21,886 nucleotides of DNA from an uncultured Candidatus Melainabacteria bacterium (GTDB lineage: Bacteria > Cyanobacteriota > Vampirovibrionia > Gastranaerophilales > Gastranaerophilaceae): NCBI GenBank assembly GCA_934717895.1, contig CAKUZO010000030.1:1-21886 (forward strand), written 5' to 3'. The stretch's first letter is position 1. The number at the start of each line of letters is the position of its first letter. Below the pieces are notes generated by a model. It was not told the origin of the DNA. It did not search any database and saw only the letters and a list, made by a program, of their open reading frames with translations. Positions 1-6,458 of this stretch are shown piece by piece. The translations under genes and the position numbers were made by a program.

Positions 1-4
1 CCAA

Positions 5-77
5 GCCCCCATCGTCTAGAGGCCTAGGACAACACCCTTTCACGGTGTAGACAGCGATTCGAATTCGCTTGGGGGTA
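5..77 (+). tRNA. tRNA-Glu (anticodon UUC)
   Basis: The sequence folds into a full cloverleaf. The acceptor stem pairs 5-11 with 70-76. The anticodon stem is 32-36/44-48 with loop 37-43, which places TTC at 39-41. The T stem is 53-57/65-69 with loop TTCGAAT at 58-64. The discriminator is A77 and CCA is not encoded. The UUC anticodon decodes GAA/GAG as glutamate. Its promoter lies outside the window and a hairpin terminator follows at 99-121. Confidence 0.97.
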
Positions 78-98
78 TTTTTAGTAAGATAATAGAAG

Positions 99-121
99 TG
101 ACCGGTAGGTCATTTTTTTTT
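99..121 (+). terminator. Rho-independent terminator of tRNA-Glu
   Basis: The stem TGACC (99-103) pairs with GGTCA (108-112) around a GGTA loop and is followed by nine T residues (113-121). It lies 22 nt beyond the tRNA 3' end, so it most simply ends the tRNA transcript. Confidence 0.85.
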
Positions 122-204
122 GCAAAATTTTAGTGTCTTGAATTCGAATCGAGAATGTTTACTTACTAAAACTTGTATATTTCTATTATTCAAGCGTGAA
201 AGTA

Positions 205-1299
205 TTATAAAATTTTCTTTAATTCTCCTTCTGGAATAGGATATGTAATTCCAACTTGTGGCGGAATTATCCCTTTTGCATAGTGGTTGTAAATATTTTT
301 AATACATCTAGAATAATATTGTTTTACAAATTTTTGAAATTCTTTAGCTTTATTTTCAACAGCTTGTTTTTTATATTCTTCGAGATTTTTAGACGCTTTG
401 ACATAATTAGAAAACTCTTGCTTATAAACTTTCGCAGCTTCTTTTCTTGCTCCACTTAAAAGACCTTGTTCCAATAGCTCAACTTCTCGATGTTGCCAGG
501 CATGAAGAAGCTCGTGGGCAATTTCACTCACAAATCCCCCTTTTTTAGTTACAGTTGGATTATCGGCATTTAAACTAATTGTTTTTGATTCATGATTATA
601 ACTTGCACAGTTATTTATACTTCCTTTATTTTTATTATAGCCTTTGTGGACAGATTTTACTTTTATCCCATATCCCTTTAAGCCCATTTCAGATTCTAAT
701 AATTTAAAAATGTTGTTGTATGCATCAATTGGTTCATATACAGGAGTATTGTAAAAAAGATCTGTAATGACTTTTCCTTTATTTCCATTTCCTTTTTGAG
801 CATAAACTTTCTTTGATAAAATTTCACCTGTGGTATCTCTTTTTATGATAGAATACACTCCAACCGGTTTTTTATTTTTTGAAAATCTTAAAATGCTACT
901 TTTTTCATTTATATTCCCATTTTTAGAATGAATAGTAGTTAGTTGACTTTTCGTGATATCAAGTTTGTCTTCATTTTGGATTGTTGAAATAATTTCATTT
1001 TTTCTTAAACCATTAGAATCCATTGTTCGAATATTAGTATAAGGAACAGTTTTTCCGTTTTCGTAAGAGTAAGTCTTATAACTGAAATATTGATTTCTTT
1101 CTGTTTTTAGAGTAGTGTTTTTCAGTTGAGTTCTTGCTATTTGATTTTTTTTATTTCTAAATATTGTATATATACAATCTTCTGCTTTCTTATTTTTGAA
1201 TTTAAAAACATCTTCTGTAAAAGGACTAAGCCCTCGTTTAACTCCGAGAGTTTTTGAAAGTAAGACAGATTTTTGAACTATTTTCCCAATTTCAGCCAT
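205..1299 (-). CDS. Uncharacterised protein with HELLH zinc-metalloprotease-like motif
   Basis: This 364-residue protein starts at an ATG preceded by AGGGGA at normal spacing. I do not recognise the family. The C-terminal third carries AHELLHAWQH (HExxH at residues 262-266), the zinc-binding and catalytic signature of zincin peptidases. Acidic residues that could give a third ligand lie downstream (E274, E277, E287, E295), but none is certain. Residues 40-170 are Lys/Asn/Thr-rich and look like a beta-strand repeat scaffold (short YSxENGK and SKNGN-like segments). Residues 285-330 are helical and highly charged. No signal peptide or membrane segment is seen. It sits alone next to tRNA-Glu, a common site for accessory genes. 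It could be a cytoplasmic peptidase, an effector or a toxin-like protein; none of these is proven. Confidence 0.8.
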   Translation of the reverse strand: MAEIGKIVQKSVLLSKTLGVKRGLSPFTEDVFKFKNKKAEDCIYTIFRNKKNQIARTQLKNTTLKTERNQYFSYKTYSYENGKTVPYTNIRTMDSNGLRKNEIISTIQNEDKLDITKSQLTTIHSKNGNINEKSSILRFSKNKKPVGVYSIIKRDTTGEILSKKVYAQKGNGNKGKVITDLFYNTPVYEPIDAYNNIFKLLESEMGLKGYGIKVKSVHKGYNKNKGSINNCASYNHESKTISLNADNPTVTKKGGFVSEIAHELLHAWQHREVELLEQGLLSGARKEAAKVYKQEFSNYVKASKNLEEYKKQAVENKAKEFQKFVKQYYSRCIKNIYNHYAKGIIPPQVGITYPIPEGELKKIL

Positions 1300-1440
1300 A
1301 AAATTCCCCTATAATATTTTATATATATAATAAAACCAAATTATTTTAAAAATTGCTCACGACAATATAGTTTATATTATTCCCCTGTATTACCAGTTTG
1401 GATAATAAAAAACATTTTATTTTATCGTATCTTCTCCCAT

Positions 1441-1453
1441 GTGAAAATTTCAC
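1441..1453. promoter_or_regulatory. Perfect dyad (operator candidate) upstream of ferritin-like gene
   Basis: GTGAAA-A-TTTCAC is a 13-nt perfect inverted repeat ending 16 nt before the ATG at 1470 and 5 nt before the AGGAG ribosome-binding site (1459-1463). A tentative promoter, TTGGAT (1398-1403) with a TTTTAT -10 (1420-1425), lies upstream. This would place the dyad in the early 5' leader, where a bound repressor could block transcription. The regulator is unknown. Confidence 0.4.
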
Positions 1454-1469
1454 AGAATAGGAGATAAAT

Positions 1470-2789
1470 ATGAGTTTTAATCCACTAAAAGAAAAAGGCA
1501 TCAATATTGAAAAACAAATCAGAAATTGGCATCAAATTGTCGGAAAACCATACAACAAGACTGATGTTGACTGTTATACAAGAACTCGACAAATTCTTAT
1601 GAATGGTATTGAAATCGAAGCTTGGGGCTTTAAACACCAATTTAACCGATTTATGCCTAACAATAATGAAAAACAACTACTTGCCGAAATAAGCAGGATT
1701 GAAGATTCTCAGCAAGCAACTGCAAATTGGCTTGGACCGGCAGATCAATCCGTATTAGAAACAACACTAGGTTATGAACAAGTAGCTGTTGATTTAACAG
1801 CATGGCTTGCGCAAAACGAACCCGACGAATATGTCAAAGAAACCTTTGATTTCGGCTTACTTGAAGATTTTGACCACCTATACAGGTACAGTCAATTTGC
1901 ATATATGCGAGAAGGGATTAAGCCAAATGACATTGTACAAGCACAAACTGATGTTGTTATAGGCCGTCCAACTCAGCACCATCATAACGATAACGGTTTG
2001 AGAATTCGTAAGCACTATGATAAAACAACTGCTACCCCTCAAACGAAAGTAAATATTTTGACTGTTTTGTCAGGTGAACAGCAAACTCATAATTATTATG
2101 CAGAACATGGGTTTATGTATGGAGATCATGTTTTAAGGGAAACTTACGCAGAAATTAAAGACGTTGAAGAAGAACACGTTACAATGTATGAATCTTTGAT
2201 TGACCCGACAGAATCTATGTGGGAAAAACTGCTTATCCACGAATTCACAGAGGTCTGCAACTACTACACTTGTGTCGAAGACGAAGTTGACGAAAGAATT
2301 AAAAAAACTTGGGAACTATTTCTTGACATTGAATTAGGGCACCTTCAAATTGCGGCAGACTTATTCAAAAAATATGAAAAACGCGATCCGGAAGAAGTTA
2401 TTGGTTCAGAAATTGTAATTCCATGCCGGTTTATGAGTCAAAAAAACTATGTAAAAAAAGTTCTGGAAACCCAAGTTGATAAACGTCTTGAAAGTGAAGG
2501 TAAGTTTACTACAATAAACAAACTTTCAAATGATTGGAGCAGTTATAAAGTTCAGCAAAAACAAAATGAACTTGGTTCGCCATCAGAAACGGCTGTTCGT
2601 TTGAGTTTTACTTCCAAAGGGCGAGATGTGGCAGCTGGCGATAGAGCTCTTCGGGAAAATGAGTTTGAAATACTGAAAAAAGGTTTGCAAAAGGCTTATA
2701 TCGCTCCAAATACAGTTATGCCGGACGAATTAGAGATACAAATAAATGAATATAAAAATTTAAAAGAAAAAAGAGAAAAACTAATATAA
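1470..2789 (+). CDS. Large ferritin-like (di-iron fold) protein
   Basis: This 439-residue soluble protein has a clear AGGAG seven nucleotides before its ATG. The middle is alpha-helical and rich in acidic residues and histidines spaced as in di-iron four-helix bundles: E103, E132 with H136, E203 with H207, E233xxH236, E258/E261 and E288xxH291. Two ExxH pairs in separate helices are the hallmark of ferritin, rubrerythrin and related folds. The family assignment is my reading of that pattern. It is much longer than a ferritin or rubrerythrin (about 150-190 residues). It has extra N-terminal (1-95) and C-terminal (320-439) regions, the latter lysine-rich and with no CxxC rubredoxin centre. It is monocistronic, with a possible operator in its leader and a strong terminator after it. 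An oxidative-stress or iron-related oxidase role is plausible but unproven. Confidence 0.8.
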   Translation: MSFNPLKEKGINIEKQIRNWHQIVGKPYNKTDVDCYTRTRQILMNGIEIEAWGFKHQFNRFMPNNNEKQLLAEISRIEDSQQATANWLGPADQSVLETTLGYEQVAVDLTAWLAQNEPDEYVKETFDFGLLEDFDHLYRYSQFAYMREGIKPNDIVQAQTDVVIGRPTQHHHNDNGLRIRKHYDKTTATPQTKVNILTVLSGEQQTHNYYAEHGFMYGDHVLRETYAEIKDVEEEHVTMYESLIDPTESMWEKLLIHEFTEVCNYYTCVEDEVDERIKKTWELFLDIELGHLQIAADLFKKYEKRDPEEVIGSEIVIPCRFMSQKNYVKKVLETQVDKRLESEGKFTTINKLSNDWSSYKVQQKQNELGSPSETAVRLSFTSKGRDVAAGDRALRENEFEILKKGLQKAYIAPNTVMPDELEIQINEYKNLKEKREKLI

Positions 2790-2793
2790 AAAT

Positions 2794-2835
2794 AAAAAGT
2801 TCGTGAGCTAAGAAATATTCACGAACTTTTTATTT
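2794..2835. terminator. Bidirectional terminator between ferritin-like gene and GIY-YIG gene
   Basis: The 13-bp perfect stem AAAAAGTTCGTGA (2794-2806) / TCACGAACTTTTT (2819-2831) has a 12-nt loop and is T-rich on both strands. It lies just after the stop at 2789 and can also serve the minus-strand gene ending at 2902. Confidence 0.9.
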
Positions 2836-2901
2836 TCTTGTAAATTAGCTTAATGTTTGTTTTTAATTATGCATATTAATGAGTTTAGAAGTCTTTTAAG
2901 T

Positions 2902-3153
2902 TTAGAAATTGGTGATTAATTCCAGTTTTGCTTTACGAGAAAGATGTTTTATTCGGAATTCTTCTTTCATTGCGTCTGATTTTGTGTCAAATTCTTGTTT
3001 ATAAACGATTTTTACTGGTTTGTGGCTTTTAGTGTATTTTGCCCCTTTTCCTTTCAAATGCGCTTGAAAACGTTTTTCAACATCGTCTGTATAGCCGCAA
3101 TACAAAGTGTTCTGTTCCGTCAAAATAATATATGTGTAATATTTTTTTTTCAT
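2902..3153 (-). CDS. GIY-YIG domain small endonuclease-like protein
   Basis: This is an 83-residue single-domain protein. The YTYII (6-10) and YCGYT (18-22) pair corresponds to the GIY and YIG strands. R28 and H32 (RFQAH) and E64/E65 in the MKEEFRIK helix match the usual catalytic Arg and Glu positions. Stand-alone proteins of this size (the YhbQ/UPF0213-like group) are common, and their cellular role is poorly defined: DNA repair, or nicking of structured nucleic acid. I chose the ATG at 3153, not the longer frame from 3228, for two reasons. AAGG lies 9 nt before it, and the longer start would fall inside the terminator hairpin at 3207-3227. The upstream gene on the same strand is the Ser/Gly/Cys-rich protein, but the terminator separates them. 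Confidence 0.88.
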   Translation of the reverse strand: MKKKYYTYIILTEQNTLYCGYTDDVEKRFQAHLKGKGAKYTKSHKPVKIVYKQEFDTKSDAMKEEFRIKHLSRKAKLELITNF

Positions 3154-3197
3154 GCTCACAAACCTTATCGACTTTTTAACAAAAACATAATATATAT

Positions 3198-3227
3198 AAA
3201 TAAAAATGACGGTTTTTGTAACCGTCA
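3198..3227 (-). terminator. Terminator of the Ser/Gly/Cys-rich protein gene
   Basis: On the minus strand, TGACGGTT and AACCGTCA pair (positions 3220-3227 and 3207-3214) around a 5-nt loop and are followed by a T-rich run. It lies 43 nt beyond the stop of the gene at 3271-3648 and excludes an upstream start for the GIY-YIG gene. Confidence 0.85.
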
Positions 3228-3270
3228 AATAATGTATTTCTTTATTTTCAATCCTTTTATATATTTTTTA

Positions 3271-3648
3271 CTAACACATTGATGAAAAACCACCAGATGA
3301 GCCACAAGAAGAAGTGCTTGCTCCACCTGAAAAGCCTCCGTCGCTTCCTCCTGAACAAGATGCACAATCAGAGCTTGTAGAAGAAGAAAGAGTTGAATAT
3401 GCGCTTGAAAATTCGCCTAGAAAACCTCCGTTAGAAGCAACTGTGTCACCACAATCAGAATATTGAGAATAGTCAACAGTGAAAGGGTTGCTAGATGAAA
3501 ACATATCGTAAATTCTTGTAGCAAAAAGACTTGTTGGGTGGTTCATTGCCAAAGAGCCGGACGTTTCAACTGAACTTGTTGGTTTTGTACTCTTTATATT
3601 ATTCATTCTTGCTTCTTGTTGTGAGGCTTTCGCTAACATATCACTCAT
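3271..3648 (-). CDS. Small Ser/Gly/Cys-rich protein, unknown function
   Basis: This 125-residue protein is not of a family I recognise. It has two parts. Residues 1-50 are leader-like, charged and helical (MSDMLAKASQQEARMNN). Residues 51-125 are dominated by Ser, Gly and Ala, with five Cys (C66, C95, C98, C115 and the C-terminal C125) and repeated GGFSG/GGFSS units. There is no signal peptide or membrane segment. The ATG at 3648 has a near-perfect AAAGGAG at 6 nt spacing, so the longer open frame from 3717 is not the gene. It has its own promoter (TTGATA-N16-TATAAA) with an overlapping dyad, and its own terminator, so it is a discrete regulated unit. The architecture resembles a modified-peptide precursor or a small metal-binding or surface protein. 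No modification enzyme is nearby, so this remains open. Confidence 0.75.
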   Translation of the reverse strand: MSDMLAKASQQEARMNNIKSTKPTSSVETSGSLAMNHPTSLFATRIYDMFSSSNPFTVDYSQYSDCGDTVASNGGFLGEFSSAYSTLSSSTSSDCASCSGGSDGGFSGGASTSSCGSSGGFSSMC

Positions 3649-3679
3649 TATGTACTCCTTTAAATCTCTCGTGTGTACA

Positions 3680-3711
3680 TTTATATAAACAAATTTGAAA
3701 TTATCAAATTT
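3680..3711 (-). promoter_or_regulatory. Promoter with overlapping dyad operator
   Basis: On the minus strand, TTGATA (complement of 3702-3707), a 16-nt spacer and TATAAA (complement of 3680-3685) form a good sigma-70 type promoter. It lies 31 nt before the Ser/Gly/Cys-rich gene's start. The -35 lies inside the 8-bp perfect inverted repeat AAATTTGA (3691-3698) / TCAAATTT (3704-3711), a typical repressor position. Confidence 0.6.
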
Positions 3712-3837
3712 CAGCATGTGTTTTGATTGTTACAATACTTAATAATTTTTATCAATCCAAGGTTGTACATGCTTAGAACTCTTGGTTGATGTGAGTTTTC
3801 AAAATATCGGGTAATGTGTATGTGTAGAGGAATGGAT

Positions 3838-4479
3838 ATGTTAAAAAAGATATTACTTATATTAATTATTATTTTGAGCGGTGTTAGTGCTTTTGCCGGA
3901 GAGAATTTTTTAAATTCGCTGGTAATCGACAATAACGATGGTGTTACATCTATAATTTTGCGTTCGGACGATGTTGCAAAGCTTAAACGAGAAATTGAGT
4001 CGCCCGACAAAATTGTTATTAATCTAAAAGGTATTAAGCAATCGCCGGATATTACGACTTTATACAAAAATACGACTAAGGTAAATGGACTTGCTATTCA
4101 ATCCGAAAAGAATAATGAGTTGAAAATTTATATAGAAGCTCCGGCTATTGCCAAGGCAAATGTCGTTTTTGAAACTCCGAATTCAGCCCCGATTACGGTA
4201 AGTAGTGTAGTTGGAGAAGGACGAATCGTTTGGAGTATAATTTCAATTGTGTTATTGCTTATGGTAATGCGTTCTGCCAGAAATGCAAAACCTAAAAAAG
4301 TTGCAAAGCCAAATATTAATGAAATAATTAAAGAGCGTGAAAAAGCGATGTATCGTAATTTTCAAAAAGAGGTCAAAACCTTGCCTAGCATAAATTATCG
4401 TTTAAAAGGTTATTCTAAACATGTTCTTAAAGGTGAAACAATTAGAAGCTATGAGAATAGAGTATCGACAAGAGTTTAG
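3838..4479 (+). CDS. Membrane-anchored AMIN-like domain protein
   Basis: This 213-residue protein starts at ATG 3838, chosen because AGAGGA (3826-3831) sits 6 nt upstream; earlier ATGs at 3814-3832 have no spaced site. Residues 1-20 form a signal peptide ending AFA|GE. Residues 24-112 alternate short strands (SLVIDNNDGVTSIILRS, KIVINLKGI, LKIYIEAPA) in the pattern of AMIN domains, which target envelope proteins to peptidoglycan, as in AmiC amidases and PilQ secretins. Residues 128-146 form a membrane segment. The tail (147-213) is basic and probably cytoplasmic. AMIN domains usually precede an enzyme or secretin domain, and here nothing enzymatic follows. It is monocistronic and convergent with the paralogous membrane pair. 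The family call is by pattern only. Confidence 0.78.
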   Translation: MLKKILLILIIILSGVSAFAGENFLNSLVIDNNDGVTSIILRSDDVAKLKREIESPDKIVINLKGIKQSPDITTLYKNTTKVNGLAIQSEKNNELKIYIEAPAIAKANVVFETPNSAPITVSSVVGEGRIVWSIISIVLLLMVMRSARNAKPKKVAKPNINEIIKEREKAMYRNFQKEVKTLPSINYRLKGYSKHVLKGETIRSYENRVSTRV

Positions 4480-4531
4480 GCACAATCTGACTAAGAAATA
4501 GATGCGATTTGCGCATTGTGAATGGCTGACG

Positions 4532-4583
4532 AAACAACCCAGTAGAAATCAAAGTAACATGATTATTTGGGTTGTTTTAATTT
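4532..4583. terminator. Hairpin terminator after AMIN-like gene
   Basis: AAACAACCCA (4532-4541) pairs perfectly with TGGGTTGTTT (4568-4577). An inner AATCA/TGATT pairing extends the stem, and a T-rich stretch follows. It lies between convergent genes. Confidence 0.8.
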
Positions 4584-4642
4584 TGTAGAATTCCAAAATG
4601 ACGGGAATTGTAACTGTTTACAATATGAACATATTATGAGAA

Positions 4643-5302
4643 TTATGCTTTTGTATCTACGTGTTTTTCTTCTTCGTTTTTAACAAGATTTTGTCCCTGT
4701 TGAACATTTTCAGTCTTAGTTTTTTTTTCTTCCAATCCTAAAAATCTAAGTGCCGGGTGAATAAACGCATGGCTTACTTGTGGTGCTAAGATTGCCAACC
4801 CGAGGACTGAGCCGATTGTACTTCCAAGTTCAATTGCACCTTTAATATGTGGATACATATTAGGTTTTTCTTGTTTCAATAAGTCTTCACGCAAGCCGTC
4901 ATGCTCAAACTTATAAATTGAATGATCTTTTGTCAAAGATGCAGTTCTGTTAGTTAAAGACTTATCTGCAAGTTTATGATATGCAAGATATTCATTTAAG
5001 CCTTTAAACTTGTCAAAGCCTTCTGCGCCTTTGTAAACGTATTTTTTAGCTAACTTAAAGGCGCCGTTTTTAAATACAGGGCCAACAAGAGCCATGTAAA
5101 TACCTAAACAAGTTGCCTGATATAAAAATTCTTTTGCAGCTGCATACTTTTTAGTTGCAGGGTCTATGTCATTATCAATCAGGATAAACCCTGGTCTGCC
5201 AACAGATTTCAAAACTGTTTCACTAGCAACAGATGCGTTTGTATTTTGAGCAACACTGACAAGTGTCGGATTTGTAATTACTCTGGAAATTGCTGATATC
5301 AT
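4643..5302 (-). CDS. Uncharacterised membrane protein, paralogue of its upstream neighbour
   Basis: This 219-residue protein overlaps the upstream gene by 4 nt (ATGA), so the two are translationally coupled. I do not recognise the family. Residues 34-60 share a motif with the neighbour: GRPxF...D....PxTKKYxAxxE. A hydrophobic segment around 61-78 follows it. A second hydrophobic region (about 160-185) ends in an HPALRFLGLE-like sequence that again matches the neighbour's KPIMNAIGLK. The middle (95-150) is charged and has no counterpart in the neighbour. The C-terminus is a hydrophilic Glu/Lys/Gln tail. It is probably an inner-membrane protein with two membrane passes. The shared motifs suggest duplication and possible hetero-oligomer formation; function is unknown. 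Confidence 0.8.
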   Translation of the reverse strand: MISAISRVITNPTLVSVAQNTNASVASETVLKSVGRPGFILIDNDIDPATKKYAAAKEFLYQATCLGIYMALVGPVFKNGAFKLAKKYVYKGAEGFDKFKGLNEYLAYHKLADKSLTNRTASLTKDHSIYKFEHDGLREDLLKQEKPNMYPHIKGAIELGSTIGSVLGLAILAPQVSHAFIHPALRFLGLEEKKTKTENVQQGQNLVKNEEEKHVDTKA

Positions 5303-5964
5303 AAGCCACCTACTTTCATGCCTGATGCAGTACCATTAAACAAGGTTTGCATTTGTGGCTTTTCAATTTGCTTAACAGGTTGTTTAGTTGGTTGAGGAGT
5401 TTGAACCTGTGGAACTTGAACACTGTTGACTTTTTGTTCCGGTTTAAGCCCTTCTGTAATATCCAATTTTTTGTCGTTTGTATTATGTTTTTTCCCGTCA
5501 TCAGGAGCTTTAAGTCCAATTGCATTCATTATTGGCTTAATAACAAGTGAGCATACCGCCGGAATAACAAATAAAGCTGCTGTACAAACTCCGATGAACA
5601 TCAAACCTGTTTGTCCTTTTTTGATTGAAGCATTTTTCATTGCTTCTTTAACTTCCGGTGTATATTTTTCGCCTTTAGCTTCTAATTCTGCAAGTTTTTT
5701 ATCCATGCCTTTTGATACAACGTATTTACCAAATTTAGCAGCTATTTCTCCACAGCCCCAATAAACAGGGATAGCGATTACCTCTGTTAAACCTTCTCTC
5801 AATGCTGTGTATTTTTTTGTTTCGGGCTTTTCTTTCTTGTCCATCATAGTGAATGTCGGTCTGCAAATCCCTTTTACAGCTGCAATTGACATTACAACGT
5901 ATGTCGGTTTATTATTTTCGCCCAATTTTTTACATATATTTTTAATTGTATTAAAATTAGCCAT
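5299..5964 (-). CDS. Uncharacterised membrane protein, first of a paralogous pair
   Basis: This 221-residue protein is the first gene of a two-gene operon. The motif RPxFxxxD..xxPETKKYxALRE (residues 35-57) precedes a hydrophobic segment (60-74), and a second membrane segment spans about 119-144. The C-terminal 70 residues are hydrophilic and Pro/Gln-rich (VQVPQVQTPQPTKQPVKQ), like a flexible linker exposed to one side of the membrane. No enzymatic motif is seen. The start at 5964 has only a weak upstream purine run. It is divergent from the ECF sigma cluster, with a 146-nt shared regulatory gap. Confidence 0.8.
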   Translation of the reverse strand: MANFNTIKNICKKLGENNKPTYVVMSIAAVKGICRPTFTMMDKKEKPETKKYTALREGLTEVIAIPVYWGCGEIAAKFGKYVVSKGMDKKLAELEAKGEKYTPEVKEAMKNASIKKGQTGLMFIGVCTAALFVIPAVCSLVIKPIMNAIGLKAPDDGKKHNTNDKKLDITEGLKPEQKVNSVQVPQVQTPQPTKQPVKQIEKPQMQTLFNGTASGMKVGGL

Positions 5965-6062
5965 TTATTCTTTTTTCCCAAGCTAGTAAAAACTGTAAAT
6001 AAAAATTTTTGCTAGTATATTAACCGTTTGTAATAATAAAATGAAAAAACTTTTTTAGCAAA

Positions 6063-6089
6063 TGAACATTTAAAATTTTTTATCGTTAT
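6063..6089 (+). promoter_or_regulatory. Candidate ECF-sigma promoter of the anti-sigma/sigma operon
   Basis: TGAAC (6063-6067), 16 nt and CGTTAT (6084-6089) resemble the ECF consensus of a -35 AAC core and a -10 CGT (SigW-type TGAAAC-N16-CGTA). It lies 21 nt before the first gene. ECF operons usually autoregulate from such a site. A TATATAA stretch at 6088-6093 could instead be part of an ordinary sigma-70 -10. Confidence 0.5.
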
Positions 6090-6110
6090 ATAAGTATAGA
6101 GGTTACAAAA

Positions 6111-6455
6111 ATGACAGATAAATGTAAAAAATATGAGGCTATATTTACGTTCGGGAACGAAGAAATGCTAAAAGAGCATATTGCAGAATGTGAAGATTGT
6201 CGTAAAGAACAAGAACAAATGAATAAGGTTTCAAATCTTCTGCAAGAAGTTAAGCCTTATTACATAAAGAAACGTCGAGGAGTAGCAAAATTAAAAATGG
6301 CATGTGCTGTTTTTGCAATTCTTTTTAGTGGGACAGTTTTAGGTGTTGTAAACCTTAACTCCAATGTTTCTGATATCATTAAATACGGAACAACATTAAG
6401 TGCGGAAGATTTCGGGTTTCCGGTTGATTCATACGGCTTGTTAATGGTGGAATAG
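6111..6455 (+). CDS. Anti-sigma factor with zinc-finger (ZAS-type) motif
   Basis: This 114-residue protein has H23-xxx-C27-xx-C30, the HxxxCxxC core of zinc-associated anti-sigma factors, with C5 as a possible extra ligand. A single transmembrane helix (about 62-80) puts the N-terminus in the cytoplasm and a short 30-residue tail in the periplasm. Such proteins bind and silence the partner ECF sigma factor until a stress signal arrives. The sigma gene starts 3 nt after the stop. Gene order is anti-sigma first, the reverse of the most usual order. The small periplasmic tail suggests that sensing depends on another protein, such as the exported protein encoded downstream. Confidence 0.85.
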   Translation: MTDKCKKYEAIFTFGNEEMLKEHIAECEDCRKEQEQMNKVSNLLQEVKPYYIKKRRGVAKLKMACAVFAILFSGTVLGVVNLNSNVSDIIKYGTTLSAEDFGFPVDSYGLLMVE

Positions 6456-6458
6456 TTA

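Noticed and set aside
5-151. Active integrase attachment site at tRNA-Glu
   Set aside because: The copy is inverted instead of direct and no integrase gene is in the window; kept only as a low-interest observation.
3154-3228. Longer N-terminus for the GIY-YIG protein
   Set aside because: It would begin inside the terminator hairpin of the upstream gene, and the added residues are not part of the domain.
3649-3717. Longer N-terminus for the Ser/Gly/Cys-rich protein
   Set aside because: The region holds the promoter and ribosome-binding site of the start at 3648.
5426-5764. Plus-strand open frame opposite the paralogous membrane protein
   Set aside because: It is a shadow of the minus-strand gene, which has a paralogue, hydrophobic segments and coupled translation.
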